DNA of 64,000 nt. It comes from Burkholderia diffusa. Its GTDB lineage: Bacteria; Pseudomonadota; Gammaproteobacteria; Burkholderiales; Burkholderiaceae. Below the pieces are notes generated by a model that saw only the letters and a program-made list of their open reading frames with translations, was not told the origin of the DNA and ran no database searches. A program made the translations under genes and the position numbers. This document shows, piece by piece, positions 1-8,290 of this stretch. Where the stretch lies: the NCBI RefSeq assembly GCF_001718315.1, contig NZ_CP013364.1, positions 496,001-560,000 of the forward strand, written 5' to 3'. Each line of letters opens with the position of its first letter. The first letter of the stretch is position 1.

Positions 1-897
1 CGCGTTCAGCATCACCGACATCAGATGCCACGTGTCGGGCAGCGCATGACAGAAGCTGTGCACCGCCGATTCAGGGTTTGCGCGAAATCCGTCCGACACC
101 GCGAAATACACGCCCGACGTGCCGAGCGACAGCAGCGCGTCGCCCGGTCGCACGATGCCGACGCCGACCGCGCCGGCCGCGTTGTCGCCGCCGCCGGCGA
201 CGACCGGGATCTCGCGCAGGCCGAGCTCGCGTGCGACGGCCGGCAGCAGCGTGCCGGCCACGCGGTTGCCCTCGAACACTGCCGGCATCTGCGCGCGCGC
301 CAGACCGCATGCGGCGAGCAGCGTGTCGTCGTAGTCGCGCTTCGCGACGTCGAGCCACAATGTGCCGGCGGCATCCGACGGATCGGTCGCGAACGCGCCG
401 GTCAGCCGGTAGCGCAGGTAATCCTTCGGCAGCAGCACGTGGGCAATGCGAGCGAACACGTCGGGCTCGTGGCGACGCACCCAGAGCAGCTTCGGCGCGG
501 TGAAGCCCGGCATCGCGCCGTTGCCCGTCACCGCGCGCAGCGCGGGTGCGAGCCGCTCGAGTTCCGTGCATTCCGCATCCGCGCGGCCGTCGTTCCACAA
601 GATCGCGGGGCGCAGCACGTCGCCGCGCGCATCGAGCAGCGTCGCACCGTGCATCTGGCCGGTCAGTCCCAGCGCGGCGATGTCGCGCGGATCGATGCCG
701 CCCGCGCGCGCTTCGTCGACGAGCGCGGCCAGCGCGCCGCACGCGGCGTCCCACCAGTCGCGCGGCGCCTGTTCGGACCAGCGCGGCCGAGGCCGGCTCA
801 CCGTCAGCGGGCGGCTCGCGCTCGCCCGCACCGCACCATCGCGGTCGAGCAGCACCGCCTTCACGCCCGACGTGCCGAGATCGAGTCCGATGTACAT
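1..897 (-). CDS. xylB: Xylulokinase, 3' end beyond the left edge
   Basis: Phosphorylates D-xylulose to D-xylulose 5-phosphate with ATP, the second cytoplasmic step of xylose catabolism. The visible 299 residues are the N-terminal FGGY kinase domain: it opens MYIGLDLGTSGVKAVL (phosphate-binding Gly-rich loop), then GLTGQMHG near residue 75 and GGGDNAAGAVG near 230. Family members are about 480-500 residues, so roughly 40 percent is missing past position 1. The ATG lies 4 bases after the xylA stop, so it is translated as xylA-xylB on one mRNA. Codon use is the same as its neighbours. The identity is seen from motifs and from the adjacent xylA. Confidence 0.93.
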   Translation of the reverse strand, partial: MYIGLDLGTSGVKAVLLDRDGAVRASASRPLTVSRPRPRWSEQAPRDWWDAACGALAALVDEARAGGIDPRDIAALGLTGQMHGATLLDARGDVLRPAILWNDGRADAECTELERLAPALRAVTGNGAMPGFTAPKLLWVRRHEPDVFARIAHVLLPKDYLRYRLTGAFATDPSDAAGTLWLDVAKRDYDDTLLAACGLARAQMPAVFEGNRVAGTLLPAVARELGLREIPVVAGGGDNAAGAVGVGIVRPGDALLSLGTSGVYFAVSDGFRANPESAVHSFCHALPDTWHLMSVMLNA

Positions 898-901
898 GGC
901 G

Positions 902-2224
902 TCAGCGCAGCCCGTAGATCGCCTGGTTCACGATGTTCTCGAGCCGCTCCTGCGCGCCGCTCACATGTCGCGGGTCCACGCCGCGTGCGAGCGCGTCGTC
1001 CGCGAGCGACTGCAGCGTATAGCCGCCCGACAGGATCTTGCGGCCGAACGCGTCGTCCCACTGCGCGTAGCGCTGCCGGCGCAGCGCGTCGAGCCGGTCG
1101 TTCTCGACCAGTACGGCAGCGCGTTCGAGCGCGAGCGCGAGCACGTCGATCGCACCGACGTGGCCGTAGAAGAGATCTTCCGGATCGATGCTCTGGCGCC
1201 GCACCTTCGCGTCGAAGTTCATCCCGCCGGTCGTGAAGCCGCCGTGACGCAGGATCTCGTAGAACGCGAGCGTCAGTTCCTCGACGCTGTTCGGGAACTG
1301 GTCGGTGTCCCAGCCGTTCTGCGGATCGCCGCGGTTCGCGTCGACGCTGCCGAACACGCCGAGTGCGAACGCGTTGGCAATCTCGTGGTGGAACGAATGG
1401 CCGGCGAGCGTCGCGTGGTTCGCCTCGATGTTCACGCGAATCTCGTTCTGCAGTCCGTACTGCACGAGAAAGCCGTGCACGGTCGCGACGTCGTAGTCGT
1501 ACTGGTGCTTGGTCGGTTCCTGCGGTTTCGGCTCGATCAGCAGCGCGCCCTTGAAACCGATTCGATGCTTGTGCTCGACGACCATCGACAGGAAGCGCGC
1601 GAACTGGTCGCGCTCGCGCTTCAGGTCGGTATTGAGCAGCGTCTCGTAACCTTCTCGGCCGCCCCACAGCACGTAGTTCTCGCCGCCGAGCCGATGCGTC
1701 GCATCGAGCGCGTGGCACACCTGGGTTGCGGCCCACGCGAACACGTCGGGGTTCGGGTTCGTCGCGGCGCCCGCCGCGAAGCGCGGGTGCGAGAACAGGT
1801 TCGCCGTGCCCCACAGCAGCCGCACGCCGCTGGCCTGCTGGCGCTCGCCGAGATAGTCGACCATCCGCGCGAAATTGGCCGCGTACTCGCGCAGGCTGTC
1901 GCCCTCCGGCGCGACGTCGGTGTCGTGGAACGTATAGAAAGGCGTGCCGAGCTTCGTGAAGAACTCGAATGCCGCATCGGCCTTCATGCGCGCACGTTCG
2001 AGCGCGTCGCCAGGCTGCTGCCACGGCCGCTGGAACGCGCCCTGCCCGAAGATGTCGTGCCCCGGCCATACGAACGTGTGCCAGTAGCAAACCGCAATCC
2101 GCAGATGCTCGGCGAGCGTCTTGCCGAGCACGCGCTTCTCGCGGTCGTAATAGTGGTAAGCCAGCGGGTTGTCCGACTGCGGACCTTCGTAGCGAATCGA
2201 GGGAATGTGTTCGAAATACGACAT
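902..2224 (-). CDS. xylA: Xylose isomerase
   Basis: Interconverts D-xylose and D-xylulose in the cytoplasm. The chosen ATG gives 440 residues, the same length as the E. coli enzyme, beginning MSYFEHIPSIRYEG. A GGAG ribosome site lies upstream. The open frame continues 42 codons further up but that part is not conserved-looking. The catalytic pair appears in FYTFHDTD as His100 and Asp103, and metal ligands in LLIEPKPQEPTKHQYDYD near residue 230. It is first in a xylA-xylB operon reading leftwards and is divergent from the AraC-type regulator xylR; the 267-base gap between them should hold both promoters. Confidence 0.97.
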   Translation of the reverse strand: MSYFEHIPSIRYEGPQSDNPLAYHYYDREKRVLGKTLAEHLRIAVCYWHTFVWPGHDIFGQGAFQRPWQQPGDALERARMKADAAFEFFTKLGTPFYTFHDTDVAPEGDSLREYAANFARMVDYLGERQQASGVRLLWGTANLFSHPRFAAGAATNPNPDVFAWAATQVCHALDATHRLGGENYVLWGGREGYETLLNTDLKRERDQFARFLSMVVEHKHRIGFKGALLIEPKPQEPTKHQYDYDVATVHGFLVQYGLQNEIRVNIEANHATLAGHSFHHEIANAFALGVFGSVDANRGDPQNGWDTDQFPNSVEELTLAFYEILRHGGFTTGGMNFDAKVRRQSIDPEDLFYGHVGAIDVLALALERAAVLVENDRLDALRRQRYAQWDDAFGRKILSGGYTLQSLADDALARGVDPRHVSGAQERLENIVNQAIYGLR

Positions 2225-2329
2225 GGCGTCTCCGTGCTGGGTCTTGTTGCAGCGCAACGCACGTCGCGACGACGACGCACGCGGCCGAATCCGGTTGGCT
2301 GGATCGTGCCCGCGCGCCTGCCGGCCGGC

Positions 2330-2344
2330 AATTGCGAAATTGCG
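2330..2344. promoter_or_regulatory. AATTGCG direct repeat in the xylA-xylR divergent promoter region
   Basis: Two AATTGCG heptamers (2330-2336 and 2338-2344) sit 8 bases apart, about 105 bases upstream of the xylA start and 150 bases upstream of xylR. AraC-type regulators such as XylR bind direct repeats, so this is a candidate half-site pair. The 8-base period is shorter than the usual one to two helical turns, so the call is weak. Confidence 0.2.
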
Positions 2345-2491
2345 CAGCACGCTTAACGTTTCTTGCCAGCCGCTGCGCGCGGCCTGCGTTCCGTCCTACA
2401 ATCGCCGGACACCAGAGAACCGCGCGGCACCGCCCGCGCGCCCCGGAGACAACGGCGAGACGCCCGAGCGACGCCCCGCCACGAGACCGAC

Positions 2492-3685
2492 ATGACCCGT
2501 GCCTCTTCCGCCCAGACGCCGCACCGCATCGCGCTGCTGTTCAACGCGAACAAGGTCTACGACCGCGAGATCATCAGCGGCATCGGCCAGTACCTGCACA
2601 CGACGCGCGTCGTGTGGGATCTGTTCCTCGAAGACGACTTCCGCTGCCGGCTCGCCGGCATCGAACGCTTCGACGGCGACGGCATCATCGCGGACTTCGA
2701 CGATCCGGCCGTCGCCGACGCGCTTGCCGGTTCGCCGCTGCCGATCGTCGCGGTCGGCTCGTCGTACGAGGATCCGGCGCAGTACCCGGACGGCGTCCCA
2801 TATATTGCGACGGACAACCCGAAGCTCGTGTCGCTCGCCCATACGCACCTGATCGGCGCAGGGCTCGCGCATTTCGCGATGTACAGCCTGCCGGTCGCGC
2901 AGGAGAACCGGTGGGCGCAGCAGCGCGAGCTCGCGTTCGACCGGCTCGCGCGCGCGGACGGGCTCGACGCGCCGATCTACCGGGGCGTGTCGACCAGCGC
3001 GTCGGGGTGGAATCATGCGATCGAGCAGCTGATCGACTGGCTGCATGCGCTGCCGAAGCCGGTTGGCGTGATCGCGGTCACGGATGCGCGTGCGCGGCAT
3101 CTGCTGCAGGCGTGCCTGCTGGCCGGCATCGCGGTGCCGGAACAGGTCGCGATCATCGGCATCGACAACGATCCGCTCACGCGCACGCTGACGCGCATTC
3201 CGCTGTCGTCGGTGATCCAGGGCACCGAAGAAATGGGCCGCACCGCCGCGCACCTGCTGCACCGGATGTTGCGCGGCGCAAGATTTCCCGGGCAGCGCAT
3301 CCTCGTACCACCAGTCGGCATCAACGTGCTCGAATCGACGCGCCACCAGCCGCTCGCGAGCCCGCACGTGATGCGCGCACGGCATTTCATCCGACAGTAC
3401 GCGTGCCAGGGAATCAAGACCGAACAGGTCGCCGACTATGTCGGCGTGTCGCGTTCGCTGCTCGAAGAGCACTTCCGGCGCGAGCTGCAGCGCACCGTGC
3501 ACCAGGAAATCCTGCGTCACAAGATCGAGGCGGCGCAGGCGCTGCTCGCCGGCCGCAATGCGTCGAGCGCGGAAGTCGCGATCCGCTGCGGCTTCACGTC
3601 GCTGCAATACATGTACGCGGTGTTCCGCCGCGAACTCGGCTGCACGCCGCGCGAATACCAGGAACGCGCGGCGTCGGCTCACTGA
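2492..3685 (+). CDS. xylR: XylR-type xylose operon activator (AraC family)
   Basis: A 397-residue regulator with the E. coli XylR architecture (392 residues). Residues 1-275 form a LacI/PBP1-like sugar-sensing domain (IALLFNANKVYDREIISGIGQYL, then GIDNDPLTRTLTRIPLSSVIQG). Residues 290-395 form an AraC-type double helix-turn-helix (VADYVGVSRSLLEEHFRREL, then AIRCGFTSLQYMYAVFRREL). The ATG at 2492 starts MTRASSAQTPHRIAL; an upstream in-frame ATG at 2363 would add 43 low-complexity residues and is rejected. It diverges from xylA and very probably activates xylAB when xylose is bound. galM follows 26 bases after its stop. Confidence 0.93.
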   Translation: MTRASSAQTPHRIALLFNANKVYDREIISGIGQYLHTTRVVWDLFLEDDFRCRLAGIERFDGDGIIADFDDPAVADALAGSPLPIVAVGSSYEDPAQYPDGVPYIATDNPKLVSLAHTHLIGAGLAHFAMYSLPVAQENRWAQQRELAFDRLARADGLDAPIYRGVSTSASGWNHAIEQLIDWLHALPKPVGVIAVTDARARHLLQACLLAGIAVPEQVAIIGIDNDPLTRTLTRIPLSSVIQGTEEMGRTAAHLLHRMLRGARFPGQRILVPPVGINVLESTRHQPLASPHVMRARHFIRQYACQGIKTEQVADYVGVSRSLLEEHFRRELQRTVHQEILRHKIEAAQALLAGRNASSAEVAIRCGFTSLQYMYAVFRRELGCTPREYQERAASAH

Positions 3686-3711
3686 ATTCACCGCCCACGA
3701 GCGACCCACTC

Positions 3712-4800
3712 ATGCATATCGACACCGACTCCCCCCGCCCGGCATCCGATGTCGGCCGCATTCCGTCCGAACCGTGGGGCACGCTGCCCGGCGGCGATCC
3801 GGTGCGGCGCTACACGCTGCGCAACGCGCACGGGATGCGCGTCGTCGTCAGCGATCTCGGCGCGACCGTCGTGTCGTGGCTCGCCCCCGACCGCACCGGG
3901 CGCTTCGCCGATATCGTGCTGGCCCACGACACACCGGCCGAGTACGTCGAATCGGGTGCGTACCTCGGCGCGACGGTCGGCCGCTGGGCGAACCGGATCG
4001 CGGGTGCGCGCTTCACGCTCGATGGCATCGACTACACGCTCGACCGCAACGAGAACGGCAATCTGCTGCACGGCGGCGCCAGCGGCTTTCATCGCGCGCG
4101 CTGGGACGTGATCGACGACCACCGCGGGCTGACGCTGCGGCTCGATTCGCCGGAAGGCGATGCGGGATTCCCCGGCAACGTGAGCGTGCAGGTGCGCTAC
4201 GTGCTCGACGATGACGGCACGCTGACGATCGACTATTCGGCCCGAACCGATGCGCCGACGCCGCTGAATCTCACGAATCACAGCTACTTCAACCTCAGCG
4301 GACGCGCGGGCAGCGACGTGCGCGGCCACCTGCTGCAGATCGACGCCGACGCGTTCGTCGAAGTCGACGACGCGCTGATCCCGACCGGCACGGCCGACGT
4401 GACCGGCACGGCATTCGATTTCCGGCACAGCGCGCCGATCGGCGCCCGGCTCGACTGGCCTCACGCGCAGCTCGCGCGCGGGCGCGGCTTCGACCATTGC
4501 TACGTGCTGCGCGACCCTGCGCGCGGCGTGCGGCCCGTCGCATCGATCTACGATCCGGAAAGCGGGCGGGAGCTCGCCGTATCGACGGATCAGCGCGGGC
4601 TGCAGCTTTATACGGGCAACTATCTGGATGGCTTGCGCGTGGCCGGCGGCATCCCGTGCGGGCGACACGCGGCGCTGTGCGTCGAGGCCGGGTTCTATCC
4701 GAACCAGGTCAACATGGACACGTTGCGCGACGAAACCATCCTTCATCCCGGTGAGACCTACCGCCAGACGACGCGGTATCGGGTGGGCATTCGGGCGTAG
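3712..4800 (+). CDS. galM: Galactose mutarotase (aldose 1-epimerase)
   Basis: Interconverts alpha and beta anomers of aldoses in the cytoplasm, feeding the isomerase or kinases. The 362 residues match the family length of about 340-380. The catalytic histidine lies in NLTNHSYFNL near residue 190 and the catalytic glutamate in CVEAGFYPNQVN near 330. A long open frame extends upstream across xylR, but those residues are a shadow; the ATG 26 bases after the xylR stop begins MHIDTDSPRPASD. The ribosome site is poor. Position after xylR suggests a role with xylose or arabinose anomers; galactose from the adjacent galactan cluster is an alternative substrate. Confidence 0.92.
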   Translation: MHIDTDSPRPASDVGRIPSEPWGTLPGGDPVRRYTLRNAHGMRVVVSDLGATVVSWLAPDRTGRFADIVLAHDTPAEYVESGAYLGATVGRWANRIAGARFTLDGIDYTLDRNENGNLLHGGASGFHRARWDVIDDHRGLTLRLDSPEGDAGFPGNVSVQVRYVLDDDGTLTIDYSARTDAPTPLNLTNHSYFNLSGRAGSDVRGHLLQIDADAFVEVDDALIPTGTADVTGTAFDFRHSAPIGARLDWPHAQLARGRGFDHCYVLRDPARGVRPVASIYDPESGRELAVSTDQRGLQLYTGNYLDGLRVAGGIPCGRHAALCVEAGFYPNQVNMDTLRDETILHPGETYRQTTRYRVGIRA

Positions 4801-5024
4801 CGGCAGCGGATACGCACCCCGTCAGCACGGCCGCGCGGGAGACCACGGGGTAAATCGCGCAAGCCGGTATACCGGATCGATCCGGGCACCTTCCGCCCAA
4901 AGTTGGCCCGCCGCGTGAAGGCTTCGCCGGCGCACCAACCTGTGTCAGACTCGCACGTGCGATCGAGCGTCCGCGCGCGGTCCGCCGGCGATCGATTCAT
5001 TCAACTCTTGCGGGTTTGTCACGG

Positions 5025-5603
5025 ATGTCTGAAGAATACGAAGTTCATGGTCCTCACGACCATGCGATGGAGCATCACGCGCCACACGGCAACGATCAAG
5101 GTACGTCGCGCATCGCGGTGCTGACGGCCGTGCTTGCCTGCTTCGGAGCGATATCCGCCTACCAGAGCGGTGCCGACGAGAGCCTCGCGCTGCTCTACAA
5201 GAACGACGCCGCAATCCGGAAAACCGAGGCGGCGAACCAGTGGGCCTACTATCAAGCGAAGGGCAACAAGCAGAACCTCGCCGAACTCGGTGCGGCGTTG
5301 AGCCCGGACGCGTCGCCGCAACGCAAACGGTTCGAGACGGACGCCGCGCGATACCGCGCCGAAAAGGAGCCGATCCGCATACATGCCGAGGCGCTCGAAA
5401 AGGAAGTCGAGAAGAACAACGCGGCGAGCGAGGCGCGGATGCACCGGCACCATCGATGGTCGCAGGCGACGACCATCATCCAGATCTCGATCGCACTTGC
5501 GGCGATCACGATCCTCACGCGCCGTTCATGGATGCAGGGCCTGTCGATCGGCGTGGCCGCAATCGGCATTGTGATCGCGGGGTTGGCGTTCTTTGGCGTT
5601 TGA
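5025..5603 (+). CDS. DUF4337-family small membrane protein
   Basis: A 192-residue protein of unknown function. The first 20 residues are acidic and His-rich (HGPHDHAMEHH). A hydrophobic segment follows at about 27-45 (IAVLTAVLACFGAISAYQSG), then a charged, probably helical region rich in Lys/Glu/Ala (45-140). Two more membrane segments lie at 150-170 and 172-192. This layout fits the DUF4337 family. The ATG at 5025 is preferred over an in-frame TTG three codons earlier; neither has a good ribosome site. No operon partner is obvious: galM is 224 bases upstream and the GH53 gene is under separate control. Confidence 0.75.
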   Translation: MSEEYEVHGPHDHAMEHHAPHGNDQGTSRIAVLTAVLACFGAISAYQSGADESLALLYKNDAAIRKTEAANQWAYYQAKGNKQNLAELGAALSPDASPQRKRFETDAARYRAEKEPIRIHAEALEKEVEKNNAASEARMHRHHRWSQATTIIQISIALAAITILTRRSWMQGLSIGVAAIGIVIAGLAFFGV

Positions 5604-5714
5604 TTGACGGCGAGGCCGACACGGTCTTCGCCAGATAGTAGGCAACGCACATGTTCTTTGCATCGGCATCCACGGCTGCGCTACGCTCGATTCCGCCTCG
5701 AATCGAGGCTGAAA

Positions 5715-5728
5715 TTTAAGCGCTTAAA
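5715..5728. promoter_or_regulatory. LacI-type operator before the GH53 galactanase gene
   Basis: A perfect 14-base palindrome, TTTAAGCGCTTAAA, centred on CG as LacI-family operators are. It lies about 58 bases upstream of the GH53 start, where a repressor would overlap the promoter. A near copy lies at 14676-14689 next to the LacI-family gene, which ties the two transcription units together. Confidence 0.75.
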
Positions 5729-5785
5729 CCGACGAAGCCCGCGATCCTGCGATCGATCGACCGGGCCCGATACTGGAGGATGACG

Positions 5786-6943
5786 ATGAACAGACGATCG
5801 ATGTTGCGCTGGAGTATCTCGACCGCGGCGCTCGCATGCGTCGACCTGGCCGGTACGTTGCCGACCGTCGCGCAAGGCGCCGCGCGCGCCGCGGGCGCCC
5901 CGTTCGCGATGGGCGCCGACGTGTCGACGCTGCCGGAGCTCGAGGCGCACGGCGCGCAATACTTCGACCGCGGGCACCCGCGCGACTGCCTGAAGATCCT
6001 GCACGCGCACGGCGTCGATTCGATCCGCATCAAGGTATGGAACGACCCCGGCAATCCGGAATTCTTCCCGGCCAACCAGAGCGATGCGGCCGGCTACAAC
6101 AACGCGGCCCATGTCGTCGCACTCGCGCAGCGCGCGGCCGCGCTCGGCATGCGCATCCTGATCGATTTTCACTACAGCGACTGGTGGGCCGACCCCGGCA
6201 AGCAATATCCGCCGCACGCATGGGCCGGCAAGAATCTCGCCGATACGTGCGCGCTGCTGTCGGCCTACACGACCGACGTGCTGCGACAGTTGCAGCGTGC
6301 CGGCGTGCGTCCCGAGTGGGTGCAGATCGGCAACGAGATCACGGGCGGCATGCTCTGGCCGCTCGGCCGCTACGATCAGTGGGACAACCTCGCGCAGCTT
6401 CTGAAGACCGGGCGCGACGCAGTGAAGGCCGTCGATCCGCGCATCAAGGTGATGCTGCACATCGACAGCGGCGGCGACAACGCGAAAAGCCGCTGGTGGT
6501 TCGATAGCGCGACGCAGCGCGGTGTCGCGTTCGACGTGATCGGCCTGTCGTACTACCCGCAGTGGCAAGGCTCGCTCGACGACCTGCGCAACAATGCGAA
6601 CGACCTCGCGGTGCGCTACGACAAGGAACTGATCGTCGTCGAGACCGCGTATCCGTGGACCACCAGCGACGGCGACTCGGAACCGAACGCGATGACGAAC
6701 ACCGGTTCGACCGCGTTCCCGCCGTCGCCGGCCGGCCAGGCGCAGTTCCTCGCGGCGGTCGTCGATATCGTGAAGGGCGTGCCGGGCAATCGCGGCAAGG
6801 GCGTGTTCTGGTGGGAACCGGAATGGATCCCGACGCCGGGTGTCGGCTGGAAGCTGGGCGCGGGCGATCAATGGGACAACAACACGTTGTTCGACTTCCA
6901 CGGCAACGCGCTGTCGTCGCTCGACGCGTATCGCCGGCGCTGA
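5786..6943 (+). CDS. Arabinogalactan endo-beta-1,4-galactanase (GH53)
   Basis: Cuts beta-1,4-galactan (pectin side chains) outside the cytoplasm into oligosaccharides. The 385 residues match GH53 enzymes. Key residues: acid/base Glu184 in WVQIGNEITGG, nucleophile Glu286 in ELIVVETAYPW, plus the family strands FAMGADVSTL and LIDFHYSDWWADPGKQ. The N-terminus MNRRSMLRW with a following hydrophobic stretch looks like a twin-arginine or Sec signal. GGAGG at 5775-5779 is 6 bases from the ATG at 5786, whereas the in-frame ATG at 5780 abuts it, so 5786 is chosen. It stands alone on the plus strand, facing the operon that encodes uptake and GH42 hydrolysis of its products. Confidence 0.93.
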   Translation: MNRRSMLRWSISTAALACVDLAGTLPTVAQGAARAAGAPFAMGADVSTLPELEAHGAQYFDRGHPRDCLKILHAHGVDSIRIKVWNDPGNPEFFPANQSDAAGYNNAAHVVALAQRAAALGMRILIDFHYSDWWADPGKQYPPHAWAGKNLADTCALLSAYTTDVLRQLQRAGVRPEWVQIGNEITGGMLWPLGRYDQWDNLAQLLKTGRDAVKAVDPRIKVMLHIDSGGDNAKSRWWFDSATQRGVAFDVIGLSYYPQWQGSLDDLRNNANDLAVRYDKELIVVETAYPWTTSDGDSEPNAMTNTGSTAFPPSPAGQAQFLAAVVDIVKGVPGNRGKGVFWWEPEWIPTPGVGWKLGAGDQWDNNTLFDFHGNALSSLDAYRRR

Positions 6944-6965
6944 CGCATTCGCAGTGTCACGGCAT

Positions 6966-6998
6966 CACCGCACCGACGCATCCCGCGTCAGTGCGGTG
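6966..6998. terminator. Hairpin between convergent GH53 and MFS genes
   Basis: An 8-bp arm (CACCGCAC / GTGCGGTG), one C-A mismatch and a 5-bp arm (GACGC / GCGTC) close a 5-base loop. It lies just after the GH53 stop and overlaps the stop of the MFS gene, so it could end transcription from both sides. No clean T-run follows. Confidence 0.5.
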
Positions 6999-8286
6999 CA
7001 TCGAAGCGGCGTCGGGCAGACGCCGTCATGCTGCTTGTGCCATTCGCACCGCCCCGTTCGCCGCGCGCGTCCCGGCCGAGCAACACGAATGCGACGAGCG
7101 CGAGCCCGCAGCACCCCGCGAACGTCGCGCGATAACCGAACAGATCGACGCACGCGCCCGACAGCACGCCCGATGCGATCGAGCCGACGCGTGCGGTGCT
7201 GAAGAACATCGCGGTCGCGGTGCCGGGACGCGTCGGCATCAGGTCGCACACGCGCGTCATTCCGAGGCACGACGTAATCGCGACCACGCATGCGCTCAGC
7301 AGTTGAAGCGGCAGGATCATGTTCACGCGCGTCACGGCAGCGAGTCCGATGAAATACACCGCATGCACGGCCGCGCACGCAGTCAGCCAGCGCGCCTTGT
7401 CGAGCCGCGTCGATCGGATGCCGAGCCAAAGCATCATCGGAATCTCGAGCAACGCGGCAAGCCCCAGCGCGGCCGATACGTTGCCCGGCGATCCGCCGAG
7501 CCCACGCACGATGTACAGCGGCAGCACGATCATCGTCGCGTTCGCCGCGAGTCCCATCAGCGTGAGCGCGACGAGGGTGCGTCGCACGCTTGCGCGCGGT
7601 GCGACGACGATCTCCGCACGGGTATCGTCGGGTAGCGGCGCAGCGCGATCCACAGCGCGCGCATGCGCCGCAGCCGGCCGCCGCGCCGGTTCGGGAATCT
7701 GCGCGACGATCGCCGCGCATCCGACAAAACCCGCGGATGCCGCGAGAAAAAGCCCTGTAAAACCCGTCTGCGCGAGGATCAGCGCGCCGAGCGCGGGACC
7801 GAACACCCACGCAACCGACAGCATCGTGCGCAGCGCCGCCGACGCCAGTTCGCGCTGTGCATCGTCGTCGACCGGCAGCACCGCGCGCGCGAACGCGAAG
7901 ATCTGCGACAGCGACACGGCCCCCGCGCCGAGCAGGATCGTGCCGGCCGCGATCACCGGCCCGTGCGCGCGCAGCACGCACAACAGCGCGAAACCGAGCG
8001 CGGCGGCCGCGAGCGAGACGACGAGCAACGGCCTGTGGCGATCGCGGCGATCCGACCAGCGCCCGGCCCACGTGCTGGCGACGACACCGCTCGCCGCGAT
8101 CAGCGTCATGAAGATGCCCGCGAGAAACGGCGACATCCCCGCCGCCTCCACGCCGAACAGCGACAGGTACGGCGCCGTAAACGACATCGCGACGCCAAGC
8201 ATCAGCGCCGCGGCGGACAGCGGCAGGAAATGCGCGATCCCGGCGAGGCGCGCGAAATGCGACTGTAGCGACCGCGGCGATTGCAT
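6988..8286 (-). CDS. MFS transporter, sugar efflux (Set) type
   Basis: A 432-residue 12-helix major facilitator. It opens MQSPRSLQSHFARL, then FLPLSAAALMLGVAMSFTAPYLSLFG; the GRWSDRRDR loop at about 90 is the MFS A-motif. A long basic cytoplasmic loop with Pro/Arg separates the two six-helix halves. The second half (IVRGLGGSPGNVSAALGLAALLEIP) recalls SetA/SetB sugar efflux proteins. The ATG at 8286 is 4 bases after the GH42 stop; the longer open frame overlaps GH42 and is rejected. As last gene of the galactan operon it may relieve galactose overload or move oligosaccharides; direction of transport cannot be read from sequence. Confidence 0.8.
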   Translation of the reverse strand: MQSPRSLQSHFARLAGIAHFLPLSAAALMLGVAMSFTAPYLSLFGVEAAGMSPFLAGIFMTLIAASGVVASTWAGRWSDRRDRHRPLLVVSLAAAALGFALLCVLRAHGPVIAAGTILLGAGAVSLSQIFAFARAVLPVDDDAQRELASAALRTMLSVAWVFGPALGALILAQTGFTGLFLAASAGFVGCAAIVAQIPEPARRPAAAHARAVDRAAPLPDDTRAEIVVAPRASVRRTLVALTLMGLAANATMIVLPLYIVRGLGGSPGNVSAALGLAALLEIPMMLWLGIRSTRLDKARWLTACAAVHAVYFIGLAAVTRVNMILPLQLLSACVVAITSCLGMTRVCDLMPTRPGTATAMFFSTARVGSIASGVLSGACVDLFGYRATFAGCCGLALVAFVLLGRDARGERGGANGTSSMTASARRRFDAPH

Positions 8287-8290
8287 CGCG

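Noticed and set aside
446..2356. Long plus-strand open frame over xylA and xylB
   Set aside because: Antisense shadow of two well-recognised genes in GC-rich DNA; no protein features.
2363..2491. Upstream start for xylR
   Set aside because: The added 43 residues are Arg/Ala-rich and overlap the promoter region; the ATG at 2492 gives the length expected of XylR.
4864..4885. Two overlapping perfect palindromes (CCGGTATACCGG and CCGGATCGATCCGG) after galM
   Set aside because: Could be an operator or terminator, but no clear loop, T-run or second copy supports a function; restriction-site-like short palindromes are common in GC-rich DNA.
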